Shown here: positions 53,613 to 61,558 of the stretch, piece by piece
Layout: every line of letters begins with the position of its first letter
Position numbering within the stretch: position 1 is the first letter of the stretch
Assembly (NCBI GenBank): GCA_029219165.1
Contig: JAQXSW010000006.1
Coordinates: 1-64,000 of the forward strand
Direction of reading: 5' to 3'
Source: Oscillospiraceae bacterium
Lineage (GTDB): Bacteria; Bacillota; Clostridia; Oscillospirales; Acutalibacteraceae
DNA length: 64,000 nucleotides
Notes under the pieces: model-generated
What the model saw: only the letters and a program-made list of their open reading frames with translations
Database searches by the model: none
What the model was told of the DNA's origin: nothing
Translations under genes and position numbers: made by a program

Positions 53613-54302
53613 TCAGTCTTTTGTTTCAAATTTGTAGCCTACGCCCCAAACCGTTTTAAGTTCCCACTTTGGAGAAATGTTTTCAAGTTTTTCACGAAGG
53701 CGTTTTACGTGAACGTCAACCGTACGGGAATCTCCGTAATAGTCAAATCCCCAAACCTCATCAAGAAGTTGGTCACGAGTAAATACCCTGTTTGGATTAC
53801 TAGCCAAATGATAAATCAATTCAAGTTCTTTAGGCGGAGTACTAATTATTGTACCCTTAACCTTCATTTCATAATTTGTAAGATTAATTGAAAGATCTTC
53901 GTAGTCAACCTGCTTGATTTCATCTTCCGGAGTTGTTGCTGTTCTTCTGAGAACGGCTTTAATTCTGGCCATAATTTCTTTTGTGTCAAATGGCTTTACA
54001 ACATAGTCATCGGCGCCAAGCTCAAGGCCTAACACCTTGTCAAATGTTTCTCCCTTGGCTGTCACCATAATAATTGGCTTGTCTGAAACCTTTCTGATTT
54101 CACGACAAACTTGCCATCCGTCAAGTTTTGGAAGCATGATGTCAAGAAGAACAATATCAGGATTAAATTCACTGAATTTTCGAACTGCCTCTTCACCATC
54201 ATTTGCAATGGCTACCACATAGCCATCCTTCTCCATATAAAGTCTAAGCAATTCACAAATATTGGTGTCGTCATCTACAACAAGTATTTTTCCTGTGGTC
54301 AT
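53613..54302 (-). CDS. OmpR/PhoB-family response regulator
   Basis: A 229-residue response regulator. The receiver domain has DDD near the start, the phospho-acceptor Asp in VLLDIMLP, and the MVTAKGE and KPFD switch residues. A winged-helix output domain follows (ELIYHLASNPNRVFTRDQLLDEVWGFDYYGDSRTVDVHVKRLREKL). The gene is first in an operon with the kinase and htrA. Upstream are 7-bp direct repeats spaced like an OmpR-family binding site, suggesting autoregulation. GGGGG precedes the ATG. Confidence 0.95.
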   Translation of the reverse strand: MTTGKILVVDDDTNICELLRLYMEKDGYVVAIANDGEEAVRKFSEFNPDIVLLDIMLPKLDGWQVCREIRKVSDKPIIMVTAKGETFDKVLGLELGADDYVVKPFDTKEIMARIKAVLRRTATTPEDEIKQVDYEDLSINLTNYEMKVKGTIISTPPKELELIYHLASNPNRVFTRDQLLDEVWGFDYYGDSRTVDVHVKRLREKLENISPKWELKTVWGVGYKFETKD

Positions 54303-54330
54303 TTTTTGTCCCCCTGTTTTATTTTCATAA

Positions 54331-54362
54331 ATAATAAAGTTGTTATCTTAAAAAAATCTTAA
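54331..54362 (-). promoter_or_regulatory. Response regulator promoter with 11-bp-period direct repeats
   Basis: On the minus strand TTAAGAT occurs twice (54345-54351 and 54356-54362), separated by TTTT, giving an 11-bp period. A TATTAT -10 box lies at 54331-54336. The repeats cover the -35 region, as expected for an OmpR/PhoB-type activator site. Confidence 0.6.
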
Positions 54363-54374
54363 TTTTTAATTTAT

Positions 54375-55985
54375 TTATCTGTCCCACTTATCACAAAGAG
54401 CAATTATTTGATCTGCAAATTTAGCAAGATCTTTATTTGTTCCACCCTCATTATGATTAATAACAGCTTGCAATCTTTGTCCGGCAATAATAAGTCTTCC
54501 AAACGGACTGTTAGGACGTACATTTGAAATGTTCCGCGATACATCTTTCTTAATTTTATTTCTGTTTCCTTCAGAGATTATTGTATCTGTAAGAAGATCT
54601 ACCTTTGCATATGGATATGGAGCATAAGTCTCGAAATCATATTCACTTCTGAGTTTTGCCGCAAAACTATCTGCAACTGTATCCTCACCATGGCAAATGA
54701 ACACCCTTTGAGGTTTCTCGTCAAACTCGTTAATCCATTTTATAAGGCCATTTATATCTGCATGTCCGGATACGCCGGGCAGGACGGTTACTTCAGCAGA
54801 AATATCTATTTCTTCGCCAAAGAGCTTTACTGTTTTTGCGCCGTCAACAATTGCTCTTCCCAATGTACCGACCGCCTGATATCCAACAAAAAGAATTGTG
54901 CATTCAGGTCTCCATAAATTATGTTTCAAATGGTGTTTAATTCTACCTGCTTCACACATTCCGCTGGCGGAAATAATTACCTTGGGTTCCATATCATAGT
55001 TAATAGCCTTAGATTCTTCACTATTAACGGCAAGGAAAAGATTTGAAAATCTTATTGGGTTAATTCCTTTTGCAACCAATTCTCCTGCTTCTTTATCATA
55101 ATAGTCTCTGAAACCATCCGAATATATACTTGTTGCTTCAATTGCAAGCGGGCTGTCAACATAGACCTTAAAATCTCCATGACCTGTTACTAAACCCTCT
55201 TCTTTAATCTGGCGAATAAAGTAAAGCATTTCTTGTGTTCTACCGACAGCAAAAGAAGGAATTACAAGATTTCCCCCACGGTCAAGAGTCTTTTGAATAA
55301 GCGCCGCAAGAGATGGAACATAATCAGGTCTATCAGGATGAGCTCTGTCGCCATATGTGGACTCCATAACAACATAGTCTGCCTCTTTTATGTATTGTGG
55401 GTCTTTTATAATTGGCTGTTCTGTATTTCCGATATCTCCTGAGAAAACTATCTTTTTGGTTATTCCGTTTTCAGTAATAAAGAGTTCAATGCTTGCCGAA
55501 CCCAAAAGATGTCCTGCGTCAATAAATCTTGCTTGAATTCCATCACATATTGAGAATAGAACCCCATACTTATAAGATTCAAAAGTTTTTAATATTGCCT
55601 CTGCATCATCAACTGTGTAGAGTGGCAAGAACTCCTCTTTACCTGCTCGTTTATTTTTTCTGTTTTTCCACTCAGCTTCAAACTCCTGAATGTGTGCGCT
55701 GTCACGAAGCATAATTTTGCAAAGGTGATGGGTTGCATCTGTTGTATAAACAGTTCCGTCAAATCCTTGCGCTGCAAGGAGTGGCAGTTTGCCTGAATGG
55801 TCAATATGAGCGTGTGTTAAAAGCACAAAATCCAATTCTCCGGCCGTAACCGGTAGATCTCCCGACTCGTAAATATCTGCGCCCTGTTCAAGACCATAAT
55901 CTACTAAAAATTTTTTCCCACAAGCTTCCAGAAAATAACAACTTCCTGTTACCTCATGAGCCGCACCGCAAAAAGTTAAATTCAT
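54375..55985 (-). CDS. MBL-fold/beta-CASP metallo-hydrolase (predicted RNase or exonuclease)
   Basis: A 536-residue protein of the CPSF73-like beta-CASP family. The metallo-beta-lactamase core shows LLTHAHIDHSGKLPLL (HxHxDH), GHLLGSASIEL and FSGDIGN. The beta-CASP part contains STYGDRAH, IPSFAVGRTQE, and the downstream SGHAD and HGE motifs. A C-terminal RMMBL region (RVFICHGE) is typical of RNA-processing enzymes. The role of the family is RNA processing or decay. The ATG at 55985 follows TTGGAGG; the frame runs further upstream without a ribosome binding site. Confidence 0.93.
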   Translation of the reverse strand: MNLTFCGAAHEVTGSCYFLEACGKKFLVDYGLEQGADIYESGDLPVTAGELDFVLLTHAHIDHSGKLPLLAAQGFDGTVYTTDATHHLCKIMLRDSAHIQEFEAEWKNRKNKRAGKEEFLPLYTVDDAEAILKTFESYKYGVLFSICDGIQARFIDAGHLLGSASIELFITENGITKKIVFSGDIGNTEQPIIKDPQYIKEADYVVMESTYGDRAHPDRPDYVPSLAALIQKTLDRGGNLVIPSFAVGRTQEMLYFIRQIKEEGLVTGHGDFKVYVDSPLAIEATSIYSDGFRDYYDKEAGELVAKGINPIRFSNLFLAVNSEESKAINYDMEPKVIISASGMCEAGRIKHHLKHNLWRPECTILFVGYQAVGTLGRAIVDGAKTVKLFGEEIDISAEVTVLPGVSGHADINGLIKWINEFDEKPQRVFICHGEDTVADSFAAKLRSEYDFETYAPYPYAKVDLLTDTIISEGNRNKIKKDVSRNISNVRPNSPFGRLIIAGQRLQAVINHNEGGTNKDLAKFADQIIALCDKWDR

Positions 55986-56072
55986 ATATTGCCTCCAACT
56001 CAAAATCATTTCCCAAGAGTTATGTTTGATATATACATTATATATGATAACATAAATTACCAAAATTATGAA

Positions 56073-56122
56073 CAAAAAAGTGAAAAGTCTATCCAAATAA
56101 ATTCGCTAGGATAGACTTTCAC
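56073..56122 (-). terminator. Terminator after the threonine-aldolase-like gene
   Basis: The stem GTGAAAGTCTATCC / GGATAGACTTTTCAC is followed by TTTTTTG on the minus strand. It begins within 2 nt of the gene's stop codon. Confidence 0.9.
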
Positions 56123-56123
56123 T

Positions 56124-57149
56124 TCAAAGTATTTCTATTAGTTCATTTACTTTCTCATCTGTTGTTGCCCAGCTTGTTGCAAAACGTACAACCGTATGGG
56201 TTTCGTCATATTTTTCCCAGAAACTAAAGGCAACAAGTTTTTTTAGTTCTTCCATTTTATTATTTTCAAGAACAATGAATATTTGATTTGTTCTATTCTG
56301 AATAAAAAAAGTGTACCCTTTTTCTTTAAATACGTTTCTAAGTTTTTCAGCCTGTTCAACAGCGTTTTTTGCAATTGAAAAGTAAAGATTGTCCGTAAAC
56401 AATGCGTCAAACTGCACTCCTATAATACGGCCTTTTGCAACAAGTGCTCCATGTTGTTTTACAATAGTTAAAAAGTGCCTTGGCTTATTTCCGTGAGTGA
56501 AAACGATTGCCTCTCCGCAAAGAGCACCAACCTTTGTGCCTCCAATATAAAATACATCGCACAAGTCAGCAACATCAGTCAGTGTTATATCAGAATCCGG
56601 ACTCATAAGACCATAGCCCAGCCTTGCGCCGTCCATGTACAAAACAAGTCCATTTTCTCTGCAAACTTTTGAAAGACTTGTAAGTTCCTCTTTGGAGTAT
56701 AGAGTTCCGTATTCTGTTGGATGTGAAATATAAACAAGTCCGGCCGGTGTCATGTGCTCATGATTTTCATCCAAATAAAAATCTGAAAGCCATTTTTCAA
56801 CCGCACATGCTTTAAGTTTTCCATTATCTCCGTCAAGTTCAATAACCTTGTGCCCGGTATACTCAATGGCGCCTGCTTCGTGAAGACTTATATGGCCTGT
56901 TTTGGCAGCAATAACTCCTTCGTATGGCTTAAGGAAAGAATCAATAACAACCTGATTAGATTGAGTACCTCCGGTCAGGAAAACAACTTCTGCATCGTCT
57001 CTGCCACATACAGCTTTTATTTTTTCCTTTGCTGATTTTGAATATTTATCGTCCCCATATGCGCCCAATGACTCCATATTTGTTTCAAAAATATGCTCTA
57101 AAACTTTTGGGTGCGCGCCTTCAGAATAATCATTTACAAAATACAACAT
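56124..57149 (-). CDS. Low-specificity threonine aldolase / beta-eliminating lyase family
   Basis: PLP-dependent fold-type I enzyme of about 341 residues. It begins FVNDYSEGAHPKVLEHI. The likely PLP Lys is in DVFYIGGTKVGALCGEA, with earlier HISLHEAGAIEYTGHK and MDGARLGYG, which fit threonine aldolases (cleaving L-threonine to glycine and acetaldehyde). The true start is probably the ATG at 57149, which has GGAG upstream; longer starts are not better supported. Substrate specificity within the family is not predictable by eye. Confidence 0.9.
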   Translation of the reverse strand: MLYFVNDYSEGAHPKVLEHIFETNMESLGAYGDDKYSKSAKEKIKAVCGRDDAEVVFLTGGTQSNQVVIDSFLKPYEGVIAAKTGHISLHEAGAIEYTGHKVIELDGDNGKLKACAVEKWLSDFYLDENHEHMTPAGLVYISHPTEYGTLYSKEELTSLSKVCRENGLVLYMDGARLGYGLMSPDSDITLTDVADLCDVFYIGGTKVGALCGEAIVFTHGNKPRHFLTIVKQHGALVAKGRIIGVQFDALFTDNLYFSIAKNAVEQAEKLRNVFKEKGYTFFIQNRTNQIFIVLENNKMEELKKLVAFSFWEKYDETHTVVRFATSWATTDEKVNELIEIL

Positions 57150-57219
57150 TGTCATCATCTCCAATGGAAAATTATAACATGACTGCAAAACAAAATATAG
57201 TTATTTAAAGAAAATGTGC

Positions 57220-57225
57220 TATAAT
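57220..57225 (+). promoter_or_regulatory. Extended -10 promoter of the FTR-like gene
   Basis: TGCTATAAT: a perfect -10 box with an extended TGn element, 21 bp before the ATG. No good -35 box is visible. Confidence 0.65.
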
Positions 57226-57246
57226 AAGCAAGATGGAGGTATTTAT

Positions 57247-57447
57247 ATGGGAAAAGTAAGATATAATGACGACAAAAAAATTGTTGAAATGATAAAAGAA
57301 GGTCTAAAAAAAACCGGAGGCTATTGCCCTTGTAAGGTCGAAAGAACTGAAGACACAAAATGTATGTGCAAAGAATTTAGGGACCAAATTGCAGATCCAA
57401 ACTATGAGGGTTTATGCCATTGCATGTTATACTATACAGAAAAATAA
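57247..57447 (+). CDS. Mini ferredoxin-thioredoxin reductase catalytic-domain protein
   Basis: A 66-residue protein carrying the cysteine signature of ferredoxin-thioredoxin reductase catalytic chains: CPC (27-29), CMC (39-41) and CHC (57-59). In the family these six Cys bind a [4Fe-4S] cluster and supply the active-site disulfide. The plant spacing is CPC-x16-CxC-x8-CHC; here the gaps are shorter and longer respectively (9 and 15). Stand-alone versions occur in anaerobes and archaea, with partners unknown. GGAGG precedes the ATG at 57247. It has its own promoter and terminator, on the strand opposite its neighbours. Confidence 0.88.
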   Translation: MGKVRYNDDKKIVEMIKEGLKKTGGYCPCKVERTEDTKCMCKEFRDQIADPNYEGLCHCMLYYTEK

Positions 57448-57454
57448 AAAACAA

Positions 57455-57487
57455 GCCACTGATTTTCCATCAGTGGCCTTTCTTTTT
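57455..57487 (+). terminator. Terminator after the FTR-like gene
   Basis: The stem GCCACTGAT / ATCAGTGGC is followed by CTTTCTTTTT. It lies between convergent genes and probably works both ways. Confidence 0.9.
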
Positions 57488-58031
57488 ATTTTAAATTTTC
57501 ATCATAAACCGCACGTTCTCCGCCCACAAATTTAGGACGACTTCTTGCAGCTGATACGAACGCCTCACCAATACGGTTGTTTTGAAGTCTTACCGGAACT
57601 GCAACCTTTTTTATATGCATTCCTATAAGTGTGCCACCAATATCTATGCCGGCATCTGCTTTTATTTCTTCAACAGCAACAGGATTTTGGAATGTCTTAT
57701 ATGCTGTTGTTGCAAATGAGCCCCCTGCCTTTGGCTGTGGAATCACATTTACAATTTCCGAAAAAGGCACTGCTTCACGCTCAATAATTATTGAACGATT
57801 AAGGTGCTCGCAGCACTGTGCAGCTAAAAATATTCCATTCTTTTTGCATGCCTCATAAATTCCCGCAAAAATATATTCGGCTGTTTGCGGGCTTGAATTT
57901 GTTCCGATTTTACTTCCGCAAACCTCACTTGTAGAACAACCAACAACAAGAATTTGCCCCTTTTGAAGTTTGGCCGTTTCAATAATTTCAAGAGTAGAAG
58001 CTTCTGCCTGTTTTTTAATTTCTTCTAACAC
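57486..58031 (-). CDS. ywlG: TIGR01440 family protein (UPF0340, YwlG-like)
   Basis: A 181-residue protein of the UPF0340 family: GQILVVGCSTSEVCGSKIGTNSSP near residue 30, then AQCCEHLNRSIIIEREA, and TAYKTFQNPVAVEEIKADAGIDIGGTLIGMHIKKVAVPVR. Function unknown; in Firmicutes it often sits near glyA/upp. The start is GTG with AGAGG upstream. It starts 18 nt after the ECF gene and is probably co-transcribed. Confidence 0.92.
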   Translation of the reverse strand: MLEEIKKQAEASTLEIIETAKLQKGQILVVGCSTSEVCGSKIGTNSSPQTAEYIFAGIYEACKKNGIFLAAQCCEHLNRSIIIEREAVPFSEIVNVIPQPKAGGSFATTAYKTFQNPVAVEEIKADAGIDIGGTLIGMHIKKVAVPVRLQNNRIGEAFVSAARSRPKFVGGERAVYDENLK

Positions 58032-58049
58032 TTTAAAGACCTCTTTTAA

Positions 58050-58592
58050 TTAATCTATTCTCAAAAGCATTTTGTCCCTTGCTCCTGTTTTATCAAGAGC
58101 AGTCACTGCTGCAAGTCCTAAAACAAGACACGTTACCCCTTGAACGGCGTTGCTGCCAATGCTTCCTGCTGCAGCAAGTCCATAACCAAGCAAGGTCGAT
58201 TCAAAAGCAAAATAACCAAATACCATAATTATTTCAGCTACAATTGCACTTATTGTGAAACCAAATATTTTAAATTTCTCTTTCTTTGCAAAAGATGTAA
58301 AAATCAAATAAGCAACATAAGCCATTGCAAATTTAATTATGAATGTTCCCGGAACATACTGTGCATAGCCTGCCAAAAGGTCTGCAAGACCTGAACCAAT
58401 TCCTGCGGCAAGAGCGCCATATACGCCACCAATAAGCCATGCGCAAAGAAGAACAACTGAGTCTCCAATATTTACATAACCATTTGTTCCAAAGGTCGGA
58501 ATGCGAATTACCATTGTTGCAACACATGTAAGTGCAGCAAACATTGCAGAAACCACTATTTTTACTAATTTTTTATTTGATGTTTCCTTCAT
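58050..58592 (-). CDS. ECF transporter S component
   Basis: An integral membrane substrate-binding subunit of an energy-coupling factor transporter, about 180 residues with five to six hydrophobic segments. The N-terminal stretch VVSAMFAALTCVATMVIRIPT (with the conserved Ala-rich AxxxA face) and YVNIGDSVVLLCAWLIGGVYGALAAGIGSGLADLLAGY are family-like. The vitamin cannot be assigned. No EcfA/EcfT genes are nearby, so it would share a common energising module. The chosen ATG follows AAGTGAAGG. Confidence 0.85.
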   Translation of the reverse strand: MKETSNKKLVKIVVSAMFAALTCVATMVIRIPTFGTNGYVNIGDSVVLLCAWLIGGVYGALAAGIGSGLADLLAGYAQYVPGTFIIKFAMAYVAYLIFTSFAKKEKFKIFGFTISAIVAEIIMVFGYFAFESTLLGYGLAAAGSIGSNAVQGVTCLVLGLAAVTALDKTGARDKMLLRID

Positions 58593-58637
58593 TTCCTTCA
58601 CTTCCCAATAAATATTGAATAGCATTATACAACGAAA

Positions 58638-58681
58638 CAAAAAAAAATAAAAGCCGTAAAATAAAAATTTTACGGCTTTTT
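58638..58681 (-). terminator. Terminator after tRNA-Arg
   Basis: The 11-bp stem AGCCGTAAAAT / ATTTTACGGCT is followed by a long T-rich tail on the minus strand. Confidence 0.92.
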
Positions 58682-58758
58682 TGGCGCGCCCGGAGGGACT
58701 CGAACCCCCGACCTACTGGTTCGTAGCCAGTCACTCTATCCAGCTGAGCTACGAGCGC
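58682..58758 (-). tRNA. tRNA-Arg (anticodon ACG)
   Basis: A 77-nt cloverleaf with CCA encoded. The anticodon arm CTGG-CTACGAA-CCAG gives ACG, normally read as ICG for CGN Arg codons. The acceptor stem pairs GCGCTCG with CGGGCGC (one G-T). T loop GTTCGAGTC and D loop AGCTGGATAG are normal. Confidence 0.97.
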
Positions 58759-58762
58759 ATAA

Positions 58763-58801
58763 TTTTGCAACGGGACTATATTAACACACCCCGTTGCAAA
58801 A
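58763..58801. promoter_or_regulatory. 12-bp perfect inverted repeat around the tRNA-Arg promoter
   Basis: TTTTGCAACGGG (58763-58774) and CCCGTTGCAAAA (58790-58801) are separated by 15 bp. On the minus strand a -10 box TAATAT with TTGCAT 17 bp upstream lies across the repeat. It sits between the uracil-DNA glycosylase gene and tRNA-Arg. Operator and processing hairpin are both possible. Confidence 0.55.
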
Positions 58802-58813
58802 TGCAATATATTT

Positions 58814-59374
58814 TTATTTAGATAATTCAAGGAGTTTTTCCTTGAATTTTTTCATATCTTCCTGTGCGTACGGCTTCTGATGGATATTTCTAAGAATGGC
58901 TGCCGGATGGTAGGTCGCAGTAAAAAGGATGCCATTTTTCTCTACAAAAGTACCGTGCTGTGAAGTGACCTTGAAGTCCTTTGAAATAAGCTTTTGTGCA
59001 GCAATTCTTCCTACGCACACTACTATTTTAGGATTAATTATGTCTATCTGTTCCATAAGGAAATGAAGGCATGCTTCTTGCTCATTTGGTTTTGGATCCC
59101 TGTTTTTTGGAGGACGACATTTTAATATATTAGCTATATAAATGTTCTCATCTCTTGAAAAACCCACTTCGTTTAAAAGTTCATCCAAGAGTTTTCCGGA
59201 ACGTCCAACAAAAGGCATTCCCTGTAAATCCTCATTTTCACCGGGAGCTTCTCCAATGAAAAGAATATCCGCATTTTGATTACCAACGCCAAAAACTATA
59301 TTTGTTCTTTCCTTATATAGTTCACAAGCCTTACATTCTTGGCACTGTTTATAAAGAGAGTCAAGTGTATTCAT
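58814..59374 (-). CDS. Type 4 (family 4) uracil-DNA glycosylase
   Basis: Removes uracil from DNA. 186 residues. Motif 1 reads GEAPGENEDLQGMPFVGRSG, and the C-terminal motif is TYHPAAILRN. The four Cys ligands of the [4Fe-4S] cluster are visible: C13 and C16 (CQECKAC), a third in LKCRPP and a fourth in EQEACLHF. The ATG overlaps the thrS stop codon by one base (TAATG), so translation is coupled. Confidence 0.94.
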   Translation of the reverse strand: MNTLDSLYKQCQECKACELYKERTNIVFGVGNQNADILFIGEAPGENEDLQGMPFVGRSGKLLDELLNEVGFSRDENIYIANILKCRPPKNRDPKPNEQEACLHFLMEQIDIINPKIVVCVGRIAAQKLISKDFKVTSQHGTFVEKNGILFTATYHPAAILRNIHQKPYAQEDMKKFKEKLLELSK

Positions 59375-61158
59375 TATGCTCTTTCCTTAATTTCAGTTGT
59401 AACCTTAGAAATGAAATCATCAAGAGACATTGTCTCTGTTTCACCTGTGTTACGATTTCTGGCAGAAACCGTGCCGCTTTCAGATTCCTGAGGTCCCAAA
59501 ATAAGCATATATGGTACACGATCAACCTGCTGTGCCTCACGGATTTTATATCCAATCTTTTCACTTCTGTCATCAAGTTCAACACGAAGTCCAAGATCAT
59601 AGAGTTTATTATATACCTCAGTAGCGTAATCCAAAGTTTTATCTGAAACCGGAAGAACCTTAACCTGAAGAGGAGCAAGCCAAATTGGGAATTTACCCTT
59701 TGTTTCCTCAATAATATAGGCCATAAATCTATCAAGCGAGCCAAGTATTGCTCTGTGAAGAACAACCGGTGTCTGTTCCTCTCCGTTTGAATCAACATAC
59801 TTAAGGTCAAACTTAGCCGGTAGACAGAAGTCAAGCTGACAAGTTGACAGTGTGTACTCTCCGCCAACTGCAGGTTGTACATTTACGTCAAGTTTTGGAC
59901 CATAGAATGCAGCTTCCCCAATTTCTTCTGTGAAATCAATCTTAAGGTCAGTGAGAACTTCGCGAAGAGCACTCTCAGCCTTGTCCCACATTTCATCATC
60001 CTGATGATATTTAACCTTATCCTCCGGATCACGAAGTGAAAGAACACAGCGATAATCAGTAATCTTGAAGTCCTTATATACATCAAAAATAAGATCTACT
60101 ACACGTGAAACCTCATCTTTAATCTGATCCGGTGTTACAAAAAGATGTGCGTCATTCTGACAGAAGTGACGTCCACGTTCAATGCCCTTGAGCGTACCGC
60201 TTGACTCAAAACGGAAATCATGAGCTATCTCTCCAATGCGTATTGGGAGTTCACGGTAGCTATGTGGTCGGTTAGCATAGATCATCATATGATGTGGACA
60301 GTTCATTGGACGAAGGACAAAGTTTTCTCCTTCAACTTCCATTGCCGGGAACATGTTTTCTTTGTAATGATCCCAGTGGCCGCTCGTCTTGTAAAGGTCT
60401 ATTGTTCCTACACAAGGCGTCATGACGTGGTCATAGCCAAGTCTACGTTCTTTTTCCTTAATATAGTTTTCAAGCTCCTGCCATACTGTGTAACCTCGTG
60501 GAAGAAACATTGGGAGACCTTTACCAATGAGGTCATCTGTCATAAAGAGTTTCATCTCTTTGCCAATTTTTCTATGATCACGAGCCCTGGCTTCTTCCAT
60601 TTGTCTTTCATATTCCTGTAATTCCTCATTAGAAAAGAAAGCCACACCATTAATACGAGTAAGCATTTTATTACTGGAATCATTCTTCCAATATGCACCT
60701 GACTTCTGAGTAATCTTAAAAGCTTTAAGCGCTTTTGTGTATGTGATATGAGGACCTGTGCACATATCAATATAGTCGCCCTGCTGGAAGAAACTTATTT
60801 CTGCATCTTCCGGAAGGTCGTCAATATGCTCAAGTTTATATTTTGCATTTCTTTCTGCCATAAGTTTTTTGGCTTCATCTCTAGGAAGAATGAATGCGTT
60901 AAACTTTAAATTTTCCTTTGCAATCTTCTTCATTTCTGCTTCAATCTTAAGAAGATCTTCGTCTGTTATTTTTATATCGCCAAAATCAACATCATAGTAA
61001 TAACCTCTTTCTGTTGATGGACCATAGGCAAAGTCTGCACTCGGCCAAAGGCGTTGAATTGCCTGTGCCATAATATGAGCTGCCGAATGACGAAGAACAT
61101 CAAGTTCTTCTTCCTTAGGGCATTCAGTTACAACACCATGACTGTCAATAATTTTCAT
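59374..61158 (-). CDS. thrS: Threonyl-tRNA synthetase without a TGS domain
   Basis: Class II synthetase of 594 residues. After about 20 residues the editing domain begins (LRHSAAHIMAQAIQ), with the catalytic core downstream (PMNCPHHMMIY supplying the zinc Cys; GTLKGIERGRHFCQNDAHLF as motif 2; LHRAILGSLDRFMAY as motif 3). Typical ThrRS is about 640 residues and starts with a TGS domain, which is missing here. Control is by a T-box leader. AAGGAG precedes the ATG. It overlaps the UDG gene by one base. Confidence 0.96.
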   Translation of the reverse strand: MKIIDSHGVVTECPKEEELDVLRHSAAHIMAQAIQRLWPSADFAYGPSTERGYYYDVDFGDIKITDEDLLKIEAEMKKIAKENLKFNAFILPRDEAKKLMAERNAKYKLEHIDDLPEDAEISFFQQGDYIDMCTGPHITYTKALKAFKITQKSGAYWKNDSSNKMLTRINGVAFFSNEELQEYERQMEEARARDHRKIGKEMKLFMTDDLIGKGLPMFLPRGYTVWQELENYIKEKERRLGYDHVMTPCVGTIDLYKTSGHWDHYKENMFPAMEVEGENFVLRPMNCPHHMMIYANRPHSYRELPIRIGEIAHDFRFESSGTLKGIERGRHFCQNDAHLFVTPDQIKDEVSRVVDLIFDVYKDFKITDYRCVLSLRDPEDKVKYHQDDEMWDKAESALREVLTDLKIDFTEEIGEAAFYGPKLDVNVQPAVGGEYTLSTCQLDFCLPAKFDLKYVDSNGEEQTPVVLHRAILGSLDRFMAYIIEETKGKFPIWLAPLQVKVLPVSDKTLDYATEVYNKLYDLGLRVELDDRSEKIGYKIREAQQVDRVPYMLILGPQESESGTVSARNRNTGETETMSLDDFISKVTTEIKERA

Positions 61159-61172
61159 GATTTTACTCCTTT

Positions 61173-61212
61173 CAAAAAAGAAAACACCCTTGGGCTTATG
61201 CTCAAGGGTGTA
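61173..61212 (-). terminator. T-box terminator upstream of thrS
   Basis: The stem ACACCCTTG / CAAGGGTGT has a loop containing AGCATAAGCC and is followed on the minus strand by TTTCTTTTTT. It competes with the antiterminator formed by the T-box core. Confidence 0.92.
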
Positions 61213-61394
61213 TTAAATACACGGTTCCACCTTGTGGTTTAACTCATTTATCCTTTAACGTAGATTACACGGCGCGACTTATTTCATCGGCTGCTCAGAA
61301 GTGGTCTTCACAAAGTTTCAATAAAAGTACTCTCAGCAAATGTACTTCTCTCTGAGTATTAAAAACTGTGCTACTTTCTTCGTCACTGCATTTA
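61213..61394 (-). ncRNA. Threonyl T-box leader (riboregulator)
   Basis: The minus-strand RNA shows a stem I 5' strand (GACGAAGAAAGTA), an AGAGAGAAGTA / GCTGAGAGTACT region, and GAAGACCACTTCTGAGCAGCC containing a likely specifier ACC (61303-61305), a Thr codon. The T-box core AAGGTGGAACCGTG (61220-61233) follows, then the terminator. Uncharged tRNA-Thr(GGU) would favour the antiterminator and thrS expression. Confidence 0.93.
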
Positions 61395-61422
61395 ATAATG
61401 TATATCTTTTCAAACAATGAGA

Positions 61423-61451
61423 ATTTTACAACTTGCAAAATAAATTGTCAA
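61423..61451 (-). promoter_or_regulatory. Promoter of the T-box-thrS transcript
   Basis: On the minus strand TTGACA (61446-61451), a 17-bp spacer and TAAAAT (61423-61428). Confidence 0.88.
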
Positions 61452-61558
61452 CTACCGTTCCTTCCCATATTTTGCCTTTCGTTCCCTATTTGTCCTATTT
61501 TCCAAAGGAAAAACGATATATCTAGCGAAAGGAAATTCAAAAAAAAGGAAGTGAAGCA

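Noticed and set aside
53613-54302. WalR of the essential WalRK system
   Set aside because: The RR-HK-HtrA order is suggestive, but the kinase has no PAS domain and yycH/yycI are absent, so orthology is not supported.
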